Shown: one piece after another, positions 12,097-22,266 of the stretch
Position numbering within the stretch: the stretch's first letter is position 1
Layout: every line of letters begins with the position of its first letter
Assembly (NCBI GenBank): GCA_964017195.1
Contig: OZ024890.1
Coordinates: 24,241,201 to 24,305,200, forward strand
Direction: 5' to 3'
From: Siderastrea radians
Taxonomy: Eukaryota > Cnidaria > Anthozoa > Scleractinia > Rhizangiidae
DNA: 64,000 bases
Position numbers and translations under genes: made by a program
The notes under the pieces: model-generated
What the model was told of the DNA's origin: nothing
The model's database searches: none
Seen by the model: only the letters and a program-made list of their open reading frames with translations

Positions 12097-12491
12097 ATCC
12101 CCTATACAACACTATAAACCCCTATACAGCACTATACATCCCTATACAGCACTATACAGCCCTATACAGCTCTATGCGCCCTTATACAGCACTATACATC
12201 CCCTGAGCAGCAGTATACAACCCTACACAGCACTATACACCCCTATACAGCAATATACACCCCTATACAGCACTATACACCCTTATACAGCTGTATACAC
12301 CCCTTTACAGCGATATACACCCCTATATAGCATTATACACCCCTATTCTGCACTATACACCCCCTGAGCAGCAGGATATACCCCTTTACAGCACTATACT
12401 CCCCTATACAGCACTATACACCCTTATACAGCACTATACACCCCCTGAGCAGTAATATACACCCCTATACAGCACTATACACCCCTATTCT
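12097..12491 (+). repeat. Satellite, left arm, inner unit class (part 2)
   Basis: Resumption of the 20-bp unit tatacagcactatacacccc, with several copies of the variant ccctgagcagcag. It ends abruptly about 100 bp before the splice acceptor of the SWIM gene exon. Confidence 0.85.
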
Positions 12492-12591
12492 GTTACATTG
12501 GAAAATTTGCACCTTTTCATTTGTTCAAGCTAATATCGACACTGATTGCCCTAGTACAGTAAAACAACTTTCCCTTTTTGTTTCTCTTTAG

Positions 12592-12767
12592 AGGTGGGTG
12601 TGGCTCTACAGAAAAGATCGCATAAATGTGAAGGTGAATACCAACAATGGCATAGAGCGTCAAAACAAATCTTTCAAGTACGAATTCCTTGAGGGGAACA
12701 GAGACATGAAGTTAAGCGGTCTTCTTGCCATTCTTGTGACACAGTTTCTTCCACAGTCCTTTAAAAA
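12592..12767 (+). CDS. SWIM zinc-finger / MULE-like gene, penultimate exon
   Basis: A pyrimidine-rich acceptor (ttgtttctctttag) ends at 12,591. From 12,592 one frame is open for 58 codons plus 2 nt to a GT donor at 12,768, reading RWVWLYRKDR..., NTNNGIERQNK and LAILVTQFLPQSFKK. The NNGxERQNKxFK signature is typical of the C-terminal part of MULE-transposase-related, SWIM-bearing proteins common in cnidarian genomes. Removing the 288-nt intron joins this exon in frame (phase 2) to the exon at 13,056. Earlier exons are not in the window: immediately upstream is the satellite array, which has probably expanded in the preceding intron or cut the gene. The cellular role is unknown. Confidence 0.6.
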
Positions 12768-13055
12768 GTAGGTTAATGACCAAGATAACGAATGCCATAT
12801 TATATTTACCCTAAAAGTAGATATGCTATTTGAAAATAGCATATAAAGCCTCCTACTACTATGAATAAACGTAGTTGTATAAAGGTAACCCATTAAGAAG
12901 TCGTCATGAACGATATGGTTGTGAAAAAAGCTCATCCCTTCAAGGATGATGATGATGATGATGATAATGATGATGATGGTGTCAACAGGTGTTATGACAT
13001 TAGTTAACAATCAGTTTATTAGTTTTTGCTGACAATGTTCTTTAAAATCCCATAG
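12768..13055 (+). other. Intron of the SWIM gene with (GAT)n microsatellite
   Basis: GT...AG intron of 288 nt (donor gtaggttaatg, acceptor aaatcccatag) containing a (GAT)n tract at about 12,946-12,978. Confidence 0.55.
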
Positions 13056-13476
13056 GTATGAGGAACTGAACATTAGATCTTCGAGTTCATATCGCCTATA
13101 CAACACAAATGTGCCTGTGTGGTTAAGAGACAGACCGCGAGAGTTTGTTGCACATTGTATGGGTAGACTTTCCAGTGCTATGGAAACACCTGTTGAAGAT
13201 ATACAGGTGGTAGGCGGTGGCAAGTTTAAAGTTAAAAGCCAGACCGATCCGAAGGAGTATACCCTCGGCTTCTCAAATGAATTTTTTCCATCTTGTGAAT
13301 GCGAGGACTGGAAGAAAAATCATTGGCCCTGCAAACACTTTATGGCAGTCTTCACAAATTTTGAAGAATGGGGGTGGTACTGGTTGCCAGCTGTATCCCT
13401 CGATCCAAGCATCGTTGAACCAGGGCAAGTTCAAGAAGGTTACACGTTTGCAAAATTGAAGAATCGGCTTCGTTAA
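13056..13476 (+). CDS. SWIM-type zinc-finger exon
   Basis: The exon follows the acceptor cccatag at 13,055 and continues the frame of the 12,592 exon (YEELNIRSSSSYR...VPVWLRDRPREF). Its core is a SWIM motif, CECEDWKKNHWPCKHF, with the CxC...CxH arrangement that binds zinc. SWIM domains occur in MULE-type transposases and in ZSWIM-type host proteins, where they are thought to mediate DNA or protein contacts. The frame stops at 13,474-13,476. Coding potential then continues in another frame (13,480-13,844), so the stop is probably caused by a frame shift near 13,450 (within gcaaaattgaagaat) rather than being the true C-terminus. No internal ATG is needed, since this is an internal or terminal exon. 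Confidence 0.65.
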
Positions 13477-13479
13477 ACG

Positions 13480-13844
13480 TTAGTTTCAACCAAAATATGG
13501 AAGATGAAACCTTAGAAGAGGAGCAACTTTCTCTGAGCAAAAATTTTAAAGAGTCGGCGATGACGTGTCGAGAATATTTGACCCAAATTAAAGACTTGAC
13601 CTATCTGTGTGAAAATCATCAAATACTTGAAGAAACAGGTCAACTACTTAATAACATTCTTATTGATTTCCGGAAAAAACTTGAGACTGAGGATGGGCTT
13701 CTACTGGGAAAAAGAGTAGCTAAACGAGGACAAAGCTTAACCCAACCATCCACTCCAACAACCAGATGCTATTCCGAGATTCCCTGCAGAAACAAACGCA
13801 AACGAAAAACAAACCGAAACGGTAAATCTCAGAAAAAGGCATAA
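13480..13844 (+). pseudogene. Frame-shifted C-terminal tail of the SWIM gene
   Basis: Open in the +2 frame relative to the SWIM exon and directly continuous with it (ESASLNVSFNQN then MEDETLEEEQ). It is predicted to form a helical segment (CREYLTQIKDLTYLCENH...) followed by a lysine/arginine-rich tail resembling a nuclear localisation signal (RNKRKRKTNRNGK). A Cys-x3-Tyr helical tail after the SWIM domain is a pattern I associate with this protein family, but without a search that is an inference. If the frame shift is real, the gene copy is decayed. If it is an assembly error, the protein simply continues here. Confidence 0.45.
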
Positions 13845-13984
13845 AAGAAAGACAAAGCGTAACAGAAGCTTGGTACTAACAAGAACTTATTTACGAACGC
13901 GTTTCGAGCTATTTAGTTAGATAAGCGCGGGTTAACTTTCGCACAATGAAATTGTGGCCTAACATTTAAACACATTATTATTCT

Positions 13985-14145
13985 TTTGAGCTCACGATCG
14001 CCACTTTGAACGCTACTTAGACCTGGCGATCCGCGATTCTCCTCTTTAAACTTGGAATTGCCATTTTGAGCTGGTGATTGCCATTTTGAACTGGCAATTT
14101 GCTACTCTGGACTGGCGATCGCTTCTTGGAACTGGCGAAAATGGT
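13985..14145 (+). repeat. Degenerate 21-bp minisatellite
   Basis: About seven imperfect copies of a unit like ctggcgattgccattttgaa lie directly downstream of the SWIM gene. Confidence 0.5.
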
Positions 14146-14750
14146 CTGAGGCGTGAGCAGGCCTTGAGATCACAGTTTTTTTTTTACAACAGACCTGAGT
14201 TGCAGTGCCGTAGTAGGGTTAAAGTTATTGGGGTGGGGGGGCACATGACGAGCGCCGCAGGCACGAGCTTCTAGGGGAGTCCAGGGGAATGCTCCCCCGA
14301 GATATTTTCAAATATGAGGTCTCTGGAATAGCATTTCTCTCCTTCTGAGAGCAGTTTCCACCAAGCAATTTTTCTAACTGACTTTAATCATTGGAATACG
14401 TTACAGAAATAGCAATAGGAAAGCAAAATTAGGCTAACCAGAGCGCTAATCAGGCTAAACAAATCCAACGATATGGTAACATTGTTACTGTTCTATTTTT
14501 GAATATTAAAGCGGCACAAGCATATTATCACAGGGGAACGATTGACGTTGAAAGCGAATGACACCGAAATTTTATGGTGAGCGTTTAACTTCAATAAAGG
14601 TTTGCTAAAGGTCAGAATATTGGTGATGTCACTTTTTTGGCACTATTTCAAGCTAATTGATGTATAGATATCTTGTTTTTTTTTAATTTCAGAATACAAA
14701 TTGTACATCGGGAAATAATAAAGGTTGACTTTTACATCGAGTATCTATCG
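14146..14750. other. Spacer, no gene seen
   Basis: Includes a G-rich segment (ttggggtgggggggcac at 14,228) and the motif ggggaatgctcccccga at 14,285. Similar 'gggggagcatgcccc' segments recur at 56,075 and 62,195, suggesting a shared dispersed repeat. Confidence 0.4.
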
Positions 14751-17700
14751 TGTGTATAAGGCTGTATAGGGGTGTACAGTGCTGTTTAGGGGTGTATAGT
14801 GCTGTATAGTGCTGTATAGTGCTGTATAGGGGTGTGCAGTGCAGTATAGGGGTGTATAGTGCTGTATAGGGATGCATAGTGCTCTACAGGGGTGTATGGT
14901 GCTGTATAGGGGGTATATAGTGCTGTATAGGGATGTATAGTGCCGTATAGGGATGTATAGTGCTCTATAGGGGTGTATGGTGCTGTTTAGGGGTGTATAG
15001 TGCTGTATAGGGGTGTATAGTGCTGTATAGGGGTGTATAGATAGTGCTGTATAGGGGTATATAGTGCTGTATAGGGGTGTATAGGGATGTATAGTGCTGT
15101 ATAGGGATGTATAGTGCTGTATAGGGGAGTATGGTGCTGTATAGGGGTGTGCAGGGTTATATAGGGGTGTGCAGTGCAGTATAGGGGTGTACAGTGCTGT
15201 ATACAGATGTATAGTGCTGTATAGGGGTGTATAGTGCTGTATAGGGATGAATAGTGCTGTTTAGGGGTGTATAGTGCTGTATAGGGGTGTATAGTGCTGT
15301 ATAGGGATGTGCAGTGCTGTATAGAAGTGTGCAGTGCAGTATAGGCGTGTATAGGGATGTATAGTGCTTTATAGGGGTGTATGGTGCTGTATAGGGGTGT
15401 ATAGTGCTGTATAGGGATGTAGAGTGCTGAATAGGGATGAATAGAGCTCTATAGGGGTGTATAGTGCTGTTTAAGGGTGTATAGTGCTGTATAGGGGTGT
15501 ATAGTGCTGTATAGGGGTGTGCAGTGCTGTATAGGGGTGTGCAGTGCAGTATAGGCGTGTATAGTGCTGTATAGGGTGTAAAGTGCTGTATAGGGATGTA
15601 TAGTGCTGTATAGGGATGAATTAGTGCTCTAAAGGGCTGTATGGTGCTGTTTAGGGGTGTATACTGCTGTATAGGGGTGTATAGTGCTGTTTAGGGGTGT
15701 ATAGTGCTGTATAGGGGTGTATAGTGCTGTATAGGGGTGTATAGTGCTGTATAGGGGTGTATAGTGCTGTATAGGGGTGTGCAGTGCTGTATAGGGGTGT
15801 ATAGTGCTGTATAGGGGTGTGCAGTGCTGTATAGGGGTGTATAGTACTGTATAGGGGTGTATGGTGCTGTATAGGGGTGTATAGTGCTGTATAGGGATGT
15901 ATAGTGCTGTATAGGGATGAATAGTGCTCTATAGGGGTGTATGGTACTGTTTAGGGGTGTATAGTGCTGTATAGGGGTGTATAGCACTGTATAGGGGTGT
16001 ATAGTGCTGTATAGGGGTGTGCAGTGCTGTATAGGGGTGTGCAGTGCAGTATAGGGGTGTATAGTGCTGTATAGGCATGTATAGTGCTGTATAGGGGAGT
16101 ATGGTGCTGCATAGGGGTGTGCAGTGCTGTATAGGGGTGTGCAGGGTTATATAGGGGTGTGCAGTGCAGTATAGGGGTGTATAGTGCTGTATAGGGATGT
16201 ATAGTGCTGTATAGGGGAGTATGGTGCTGCATAGGGGTGTGCAGTGCTGTATAGGGGTGTGCAGGGTTATATAGGGGTGTGCAGTGCAGTATAGGGGCGT
16301 ACAGTACTGTATACGGATGTATAGTGCTGTTTAGGGGTGTATAGTGCTGTATAGGGGTGTATAGTGCTGTATAGGGATGTATAGTGCTGTTTAGGGGCGT
16401 ATAGTGCTGTATAGGGGTGTATAGTGCTGTATAGGGATGTGCAGTGCTGTATAGGGGTGTGCAGTGCTGTATAGGGCTGTATAGTGCTGTATAGGGATGT
16501 ACAGTGCTTTATAGGGGTGTATGGTGCTGTATAGGGTGTATAGTGCTGTATAGGGATGTAGAGTGCTGAATAGGGATGAATAGTGCTCTATAGGGGTGTA
16601 TAGTGCTATTTAAGGGTGTATAGTGCTGTATAGGGATGTATAGTGCTGTATAGGGGTGTATAGTGCTGTATAGGGGTGTGCAGTGCTGTATAGGGGTGTG
16701 CAGTGCAGTATAGGGGTGTATAGTGCTGTATAGGGGTGTAAAGTGCTGTATAGGGATGTATAGTGCTGTATAGGGATGAATAGTGCTCTAAAGGGGTGTA
16801 TGGTGCTGTTTAGGGGTGTATAGTTCTGTTTAGGGGTGTATAGTGCTGTATAGGGGTGTATAGTGCTGTATAGGGGTGCATAGTGCTGTACAGGGGTGTA
16901 TAGTGCTGTAGAGGGGTGTGCGGTGCTCTATAGGGGTGTATAGTGCTGTATAGGGTGGTGCAGTGCTGTATAGGGGTGTATAGTACTGTATAGGGGTGTA
17001 TGGTGCTGTATAGGGGTGTATAGCGCTGTATAGGGATGTATAGTGCTGTATAGGGATGAATAGTGCTCTATAGGGGTGTATGGTGCTGTTTAGGAGTGTA
17101 TAGTGCTGTATAGGGGTGTATAGTGCTATATACGGAAGTATAGTGCTGTATAGGGGTGCGCAGTGCTGTATAGGGGTGTGCAGTGCAGTATAGGGGTGTA
17201 TAGTGCTGTATAGGGGTGTAAGGTGCTGTATAGGGATGTATAGTGCTGTATAGGGATGAATAGTGCTCTAAAGGGGTGTATGGTGCTGTTTAGAAGTGTA
17301 TAGTACTGTATAGGGGTGTATAGTGATGTTTAGGGGTGTATAGTGCTGTATAGGGATGTATAGTGCTGTATAGGGGTGTATAGTGCTGTATAGGGGTGTA
17401 TAGTGCTGTATAGGGGTGTACGGTGCTGTTTAGGGGTGTATAGTGCTGTATAGGGGTGTATAGTGCTGTATAGGTGTATAGTGCTGTATAGGGATGTGCA
17501 GTGCTGTATAGGGGTGTGCGGTGCTGTATAGGGGTGTATAGTGCTGTATAGGGGTGTGCAGTGCTGTATAGGGGTGTATAGTACTGTATAGGGGTGTATG
17601 GTGCTGTGTAGGGGTGTATAGTGCTGTATAGGGATGTATAGTGCTGTATAGGGATGAATAGTGCTCTATAACGGTGTATGGTGCTGTTTAGGGGTGTATA

Positions 17701-18802
17701 GTGCTGTATACGGGTGTATAGTGCTGTATAGGGGTGTATAGTGCTGTATAAGGGTGTGCAGTGCTGTATAGGGGTGTGCAGTGCAGTATAGGGGTGTATA
17801 GTGCTGTATAGGGATGTATAGTGCTGTGTAGGGGAGTATGGTGCTATATAGGGGTGTGCAGTGCTGTATAGGGGTGTGCAGGGTTATATAGGGGTGTGCA
17901 GTGCAGTATAGGGGTGTACTGTGCTGTATACGGATGTATAATGCTGTTTAGGGGTGTATAGTGCCGTATAGGGTGTATAGTGCTGTATAGGGGTGTGCAG
18001 TGCTGTATAGGGGTGTGCAGTGCAGTATAGGGGTGTATAGTGCTGTATAGGGATGTATAGTGCTTTATAGGGGTGTATGGTGCTGTATAGGGTGTATAGT
18101 GCTGTATAGGGATGTAGAGTGCTGAATAGGGATGAATAGTGCTCTATAGGGGTGTATAGTGCTGTTTAAGGGTGTATAGTGCTGTATAGGGGTGTATAGT
18201 GCTGTATAGGGGTGTATAGTGCTGTATAGGGGTGTGCAGTGCTGTATAGGGGTGTGCAGTGCAGTAAGGGGTGTAAAGTGCTGTATAGGGTGTAAAGTGC
18301 TGTATAGATGTATAGTGCTGTATAGGGATGAATAGTGCTCTAAAGGGGTGTATGGTGCTGTTTAGGGGTGTATAGTGCTGTATAGGGTGTATAGTGCTGT
18401 ATAGGGGTGTATAGTGCTGTATAGGGGTGTATAGGGGTGTATAGGGGTGTATAGTGCTGTAGAGGGGTGTGCGGTGCTGTATAGGGGTGTATAGGGCTGT
18501 ATAGGGGTGTGCAGTGCTGTATAGGGGTGTATAGTACTGTATAGGGGTGTATGGTGCTGTATAGGGGTGTATAGTGCTGTATAGGGTTGTATAGTGCTGT
18601 ATAGGGATGAATAGTGCTCTATAGGGGTGTATGGTGCTGTATAGGGGTGTATAGTGCTGTATAGGGGAGTATAGTGCTGTATAGGGGTGTGCAGTGCTGT
18701 ATAGGGGTGTGCAGTGCAGTATAGGGGTGTATAGTGCGGTATTGGGATGTATAGTGCTCTATAGGGGTGTATGGTGCTGTATAGGGGTGTATAGGGCTGT
18801 AC
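14751..18802 (-). repeat. Satellite, right arm, inner unit class
   Basis: About 4 kb of the 20-bp unit ggggtgtatagtgctgtata, the reverse complement of the inner class on the left. Variants (gatgaatagtgctct, gtgcagtgcagtata, gcagggttatata) recur at intervals of several hundred bases, which shows higher-order repeats. For example, 16,081-16,140 is repeated at 16,201-16,260. Long minus-strand open frames here encode a periodic Y/T/P/H/I peptide because three 20-bp units equal 20 codons; I do not count them as genes. Confidence 0.92.
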
Positions 18803-21800
18803 GAATTGTTCGAAGTCTCGAAAACGACATTGAAATCTATTCTTCCCAAGGGTCGACTCTACTCATGGGTGACCTAAACTCTAGAACAGGAAAATATTCG
18901 GACTCTGTCTGTCAAGAAGGAAATAACATGATAACCAACGACCAATCCGAATTTGCGATGTGTTCCACTCAGAGGAATAGTTTTGACAATGAGCTTAATA
19001 ACCACGGAAAGCGCCTTCTTGAACTCTGCCGAAGCGCGGACCTCCGAATACTCAATGGCAGAGTTAGTGGTGATTCATTAGGAAGAGCCACGTTTCATGG
19101 TAGAAACGGAACAAGTGTCGTCGATTATTCAATATGTGATCAAGATTTATTTCAACATGTAGCAAATTTTATTGTTAAAGAGCCATCCTGTTTATCAGAT
19201 CATAGCCCAATAGTGACTTGGCTGAATATTAACACGAATATTTCTAATCGGGATGCAATACCTGCAAATGATACTTTGACGAGTTTACCGAAACAGTTCT
19301 GCTGGGAGCATGACTCCACACAAAAATTCAAAGAGGCACTACGGTCTCCAAGTACCCAAACGTTAATCCGAGAGTTTCTAAACGACAACGAATCAATCGC
19401 AATCCCTTCAAAAAGTAGAAAACATTTTCATCGCAACTGCAAAACGCTGCTTAAAGATAAAAACTATAAAAAAACATAAACGCGCCCAATTATCTTCAAA
19501 CAAAAAATGGTTTGATAAAGAATGTCGCTTGAAAAGACATGAATTAAGAAAATTAGCAAATCAAAAACACAGAGATCCCTTAAACGTCATTCTCCGTGAA
19601 GAATATCATACTGTCTTAAAACAGTATAAGAACCTTCTAAATAATAAAAGAAATGAATACTACAATAACAAGATTTCTGAGCTAGAGGAAACCGCCCTCG
19701 ATTCAGACAAGAAACACTTTTGGAATTGTCTGAAATCAATTGATGACTCAGTGAAATTAAAACATACTCCACTGATTTCAGAAGAAAATTGGATGAAACA
19801 TTTCCAGTCTCTTCATTCAAATGACCCTCTTAACTCCGATCAACAAAACCGTATCTATGAGTTACGAAAACAAGAAGACAACAAAATGCAATCGCATCCA
19901 TTGGACTTCTTCATCACAGAAGCCGAAATACGTACAGCAGTAAAAAAATTAAAGAATAACAAATCACCCTATTCAGACAAAATACGAAACGAAATGATTA
20001 AAACTAGTTTAAATGAAATGATACTCGTTTATCAGAAACTTTTCAACAATATTCTTGATTTGGGATCAATGCCTCAAATGTGGTGTGGTGGGCTCATTAC
20101 ACCAATATTCAAGTCTGGTGGAAGAAATGACCCCTCAAATTACCGAGGAATTTGCGTTTCTAGCTGTCTAGGAAAATTATTTTGTTCGATTTTAAATCAA
20201 AGACTTCTAGAACATGTCAACTCGTTGAACATCCTTCACAAATCTCAAATCGGTTTTTTACCGAATAACCGAACTGCAGACCATGTTCTTACTTTGCGAA
20301 CATTGATAGATAAGTACGTTAATTGTCACCATGAAAAGGTATACGCCTGTTTTGTCGATTTCAGGAAAGCTTTCGACTCGGTATGGCACGATGGGCTCCT
20401 TTATAAACTGCTGCAAAATAATGTTGGAGGAAATTTTTATAACCTAATCAAAAGCCTCTACTACAATTCTACCGGTTCTATAAGGATTGGCAATAACCAA
20501 ACGCGACCTTTTCAATATGCAAGAGGTGTACGCCAAGGCTGCATTCTGAGTCCACTTCTGTTTAACCTATACATTAATGACTTACCTTTCTCTTTCGACA
20601 ATATTCTATCTGATCCATTTGTTTTACCCAATGGAACCAAATTAAACTCTCTTTTGTATGCAGATGACTTGATTATACTATCACGATCAAAAACAGGGCT
20701 GCAAAATTGTCTCAATGCATTAGCCCAGTACTGTACATCGTGGATGTTACAGATTAATCCTAAGAAAACTAAAATAATGGTTTTTCAAAAACGCGCGAAA
20801 AAATATGAATGTAACTTTTATATTGACAAAGAAAAGATTGACACTGTTCAGAATTATACTTATCTAGGAACGCGAATTTCTTCATCTGGAAATTTCACAC
20901 TGTCGTTGGATCACTTGAGAGAAAAGGCTCTTCATGCTCTCTTTGCTTTAAGACGGCACGTTGACTTAAGCCGTTTAAAACCCTCTCTTGCTTGCAAAAT
21001 TTTCGACACGATGATTTCACCCATTTTGACTTATAATAGCGAAGCCTGGGGTGTCTTTGCTAAATCAGATTTCAAGTCTTGGGACACTTCACCAATTGAA
21101 AAAAGTCACTTACAATTTTGCAAACGCTACTTACAAGTTAATAACAAGGCATCTAATATTGCATGCCGGGCTGAAATGGGTCGCTTCCCTTTAACCTTTG
21201 ATATAAATAAACGAATTCTTAAGTACATAAGTTATCTTCAAAATAAAGATCAAAACTCCTTCGTCTTGCAATCACTGATAATGTCAATAGATTTGCACTG
21301 TAATGGTAAAAATAGTTTCTATTCCAGTGTTATAAATATGCTCAATTATTATGACATTCCCTTTAACTTTAATCATGACACTTTAGATGACACTAAGATA
21401 ACGTACCTTGTAGATCAAATGAAAAAGAAATATATCGCTTATTGGAAACATTCTCTTTGTAATTCTCAAAAACTAGAATTTTATAATACTATTAAAGACA
21501 GTTATACACCTTCACCTTATTTACATTTGACTAGAAAAAATCCTAATCGAAAAACGCTTGTGAAACTAAGAATAAGTAATCACAAACTCCTGATTGAAAC
21601 AGGAAGATATAACAATGTCCCCAGAAGTGACAGACTATGCACTATTTGTGGGCATAATGTTGAAGATGAGACCCATTTTCTATTTCATTGTCCAAGATAT
21701 TCATCACTTAGAGACAACTTTTTCAGTAAAATAGATCATGTAATTTCGAAACCCAAGCAGCTATCAATTTCAACCTTGATTGTGCAATTAATGAACTCCA

Positions 21801-22017
21801 CTGACTATTATATTAATATGCAATTAGTGCAGTTTATATCGTCCTGTTTTGAAATGAGAGACAAATTATTGTCAAATTCTTGATCAGTGATTATTTGATT
21901 AGTTTTGTTTAATGACTTTTTATTGTAATTATTGTTATTATATATTATCTTATGCTTTTGCAATACTGTAATGTTTTATGGTCATGCAAATAAAGCGCAA
22001 GTGTTGTTGTTGTTGTT
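18803..22017 (+). mobile_element. 5'-truncated non-LTR retrotransposon (LINE), nearly intact ORF2
   Basis: Inserted in the satellite. It begins inside the apurinic-like endonuclease domain (LLMGDLNSRTG at about 18,858-18,890; SDHSPI at about 19,197). After a 1-nt frame shift in an A7 run at 19,468-19,474 it continues with a full reverse transcriptase: FVDFRKAFDSV, GVRQGCILSPLLFNLYIND and the catalytic YADD (about 20,656-20,667). Near the C-terminus is a Cys/His cluster, CTICGHNVEDETHFLFHC. The untranslated tail ends in (TTG)n at 22,000-22,017, as in CR1/L2-type elements that use short repeats instead of poly(A). The element copies its RNA at a nicked chromosomal target. Apart from the single-base shift both frames are open, so it is young. 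Clade assignment beyond CR1/L2-like is uncertain. Confidence 0.85.
19529..21883 (+). CDS. LINE ORF2 reverse transcriptase region
   Basis: A 784-codon open frame after the homopolymer frame shift. Order: N-terminal helical linker, RT fingers/palm (FKSGGRNDPSNYRGI, DFRKAFDSVWHDG, RQGCILSPLL), catalytic aspartates in YADD, thumb (LQINPKKTK), then a 350-residue C-terminal region ending in the CxxC...H...C cluster. The frame extends upstream of the nominal start (KKWFDKECRLKR); it is not a separate protein but the continuation of the endonuclease part at 18,803-19,479. It would supply target-primed reverse transcription. Confidence 0.8.
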   Translation: MKRHELRKLANQKHRDPLNVILREEYHTVLKQYKNLLNNKRNEYYNNKISELEETALDSDKKHFWNCLKSIDDSVKLKHTPLISEENWMKHFQSLHSNDPLNSDQQNRIYELRKQEDNKMQSHPLDFFITEAEIRTAVKKLKNNKSPYSDKIRNEMIKTSLNEMILVYQKLFNNILDLGSMPQMWCGGLITPIFKSGGRNDPSNYRGICVSSCLGKLFCSILNQRLLEHVNSLNILHKSQIGFLPNNRTADHVLTLRTLIDKYVNCHHEKVYACFVDFRKAFDSVWHDGLLYKLLQNNVGGNFYNLIKSLYYNSTGSIRIGNNQTRPFQYARGVRQGCILSPLLFNLYINDLPFSFDNILSDPFVLPNGTKLNSLLYADDLIILSRSKTGLQNCLNALAQYCTSWMLQINPKKTKIMVFQKRAKKYECNFYIDKEKIDTVQNYTYLGTRISSSGNFTLSLDHLREKALHALFALRRHVDLSRLKPSLACKIFDTMISPILTYNSEAWGVFAKSDFKSWDTSPIEKSHLQFCKRYLQVNNKASNIACRAEMGRFPLTFDINKRILKYISYLQNKDQNSFVLQSLIMSIDLHCNGKNSFYSSVINMLNYYDIPFNFNHDTLDDTKITYLVDQMKKKYIAYWKHSLCNSQKLEFYNTIKDSYTPSPYLHLTRKNPNRKTLVKLRISNHKLLIETGRYNNVPRSDRLCTICGHNVEDETHFLFHCPRYSSLRDNFFSKIDHVISKPKQLSISTLIVQLMNSTDYYINMQLVQFISSCFEMRDKLLSNS

Positions 22018-22266
22018 GTATAGTACTGTATAGGGTTTATAGCGCTGTATTGGGGTGTACAGTGCTATATAGGGATATATAGAGCTTTATAGGGGTGTAC
22101 AGTGCTGTATAGGGGTGAATAATGCTATATAGGGGTGTACAGTGCAGTATAGGGGTGTACAGTGCAGTATAGGTGTATAGTGCTGTATAGGATATATACT
22201 GCTGTATAGGGGTTTGTAGTGCTGTATAGGAGTGTATAGTGCTGTATAGGGATGTACAGTGCTCTA
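22018..22266 (-). repeat. Satellite, right arm, inner class beyond the LINE
   Basis: Inner-class 20-bp units (gtatagtgctgtata...) continue for about 250 bp after the LINE tail, then switch to the outer class. This shows the LINE landed inside the inner block. Confidence 0.85.

Noticed and set aside
15691..16232. Long minus-strand open frames encoding a periodic YTPIQHYTPLYST-type peptide
   Set aside because: Three 20-bp units make 60 bp, so any frame free of stops in the consensus stays open. Units vary by 1-nt indels, there is no gene context, and the frame depends only on periodicity.
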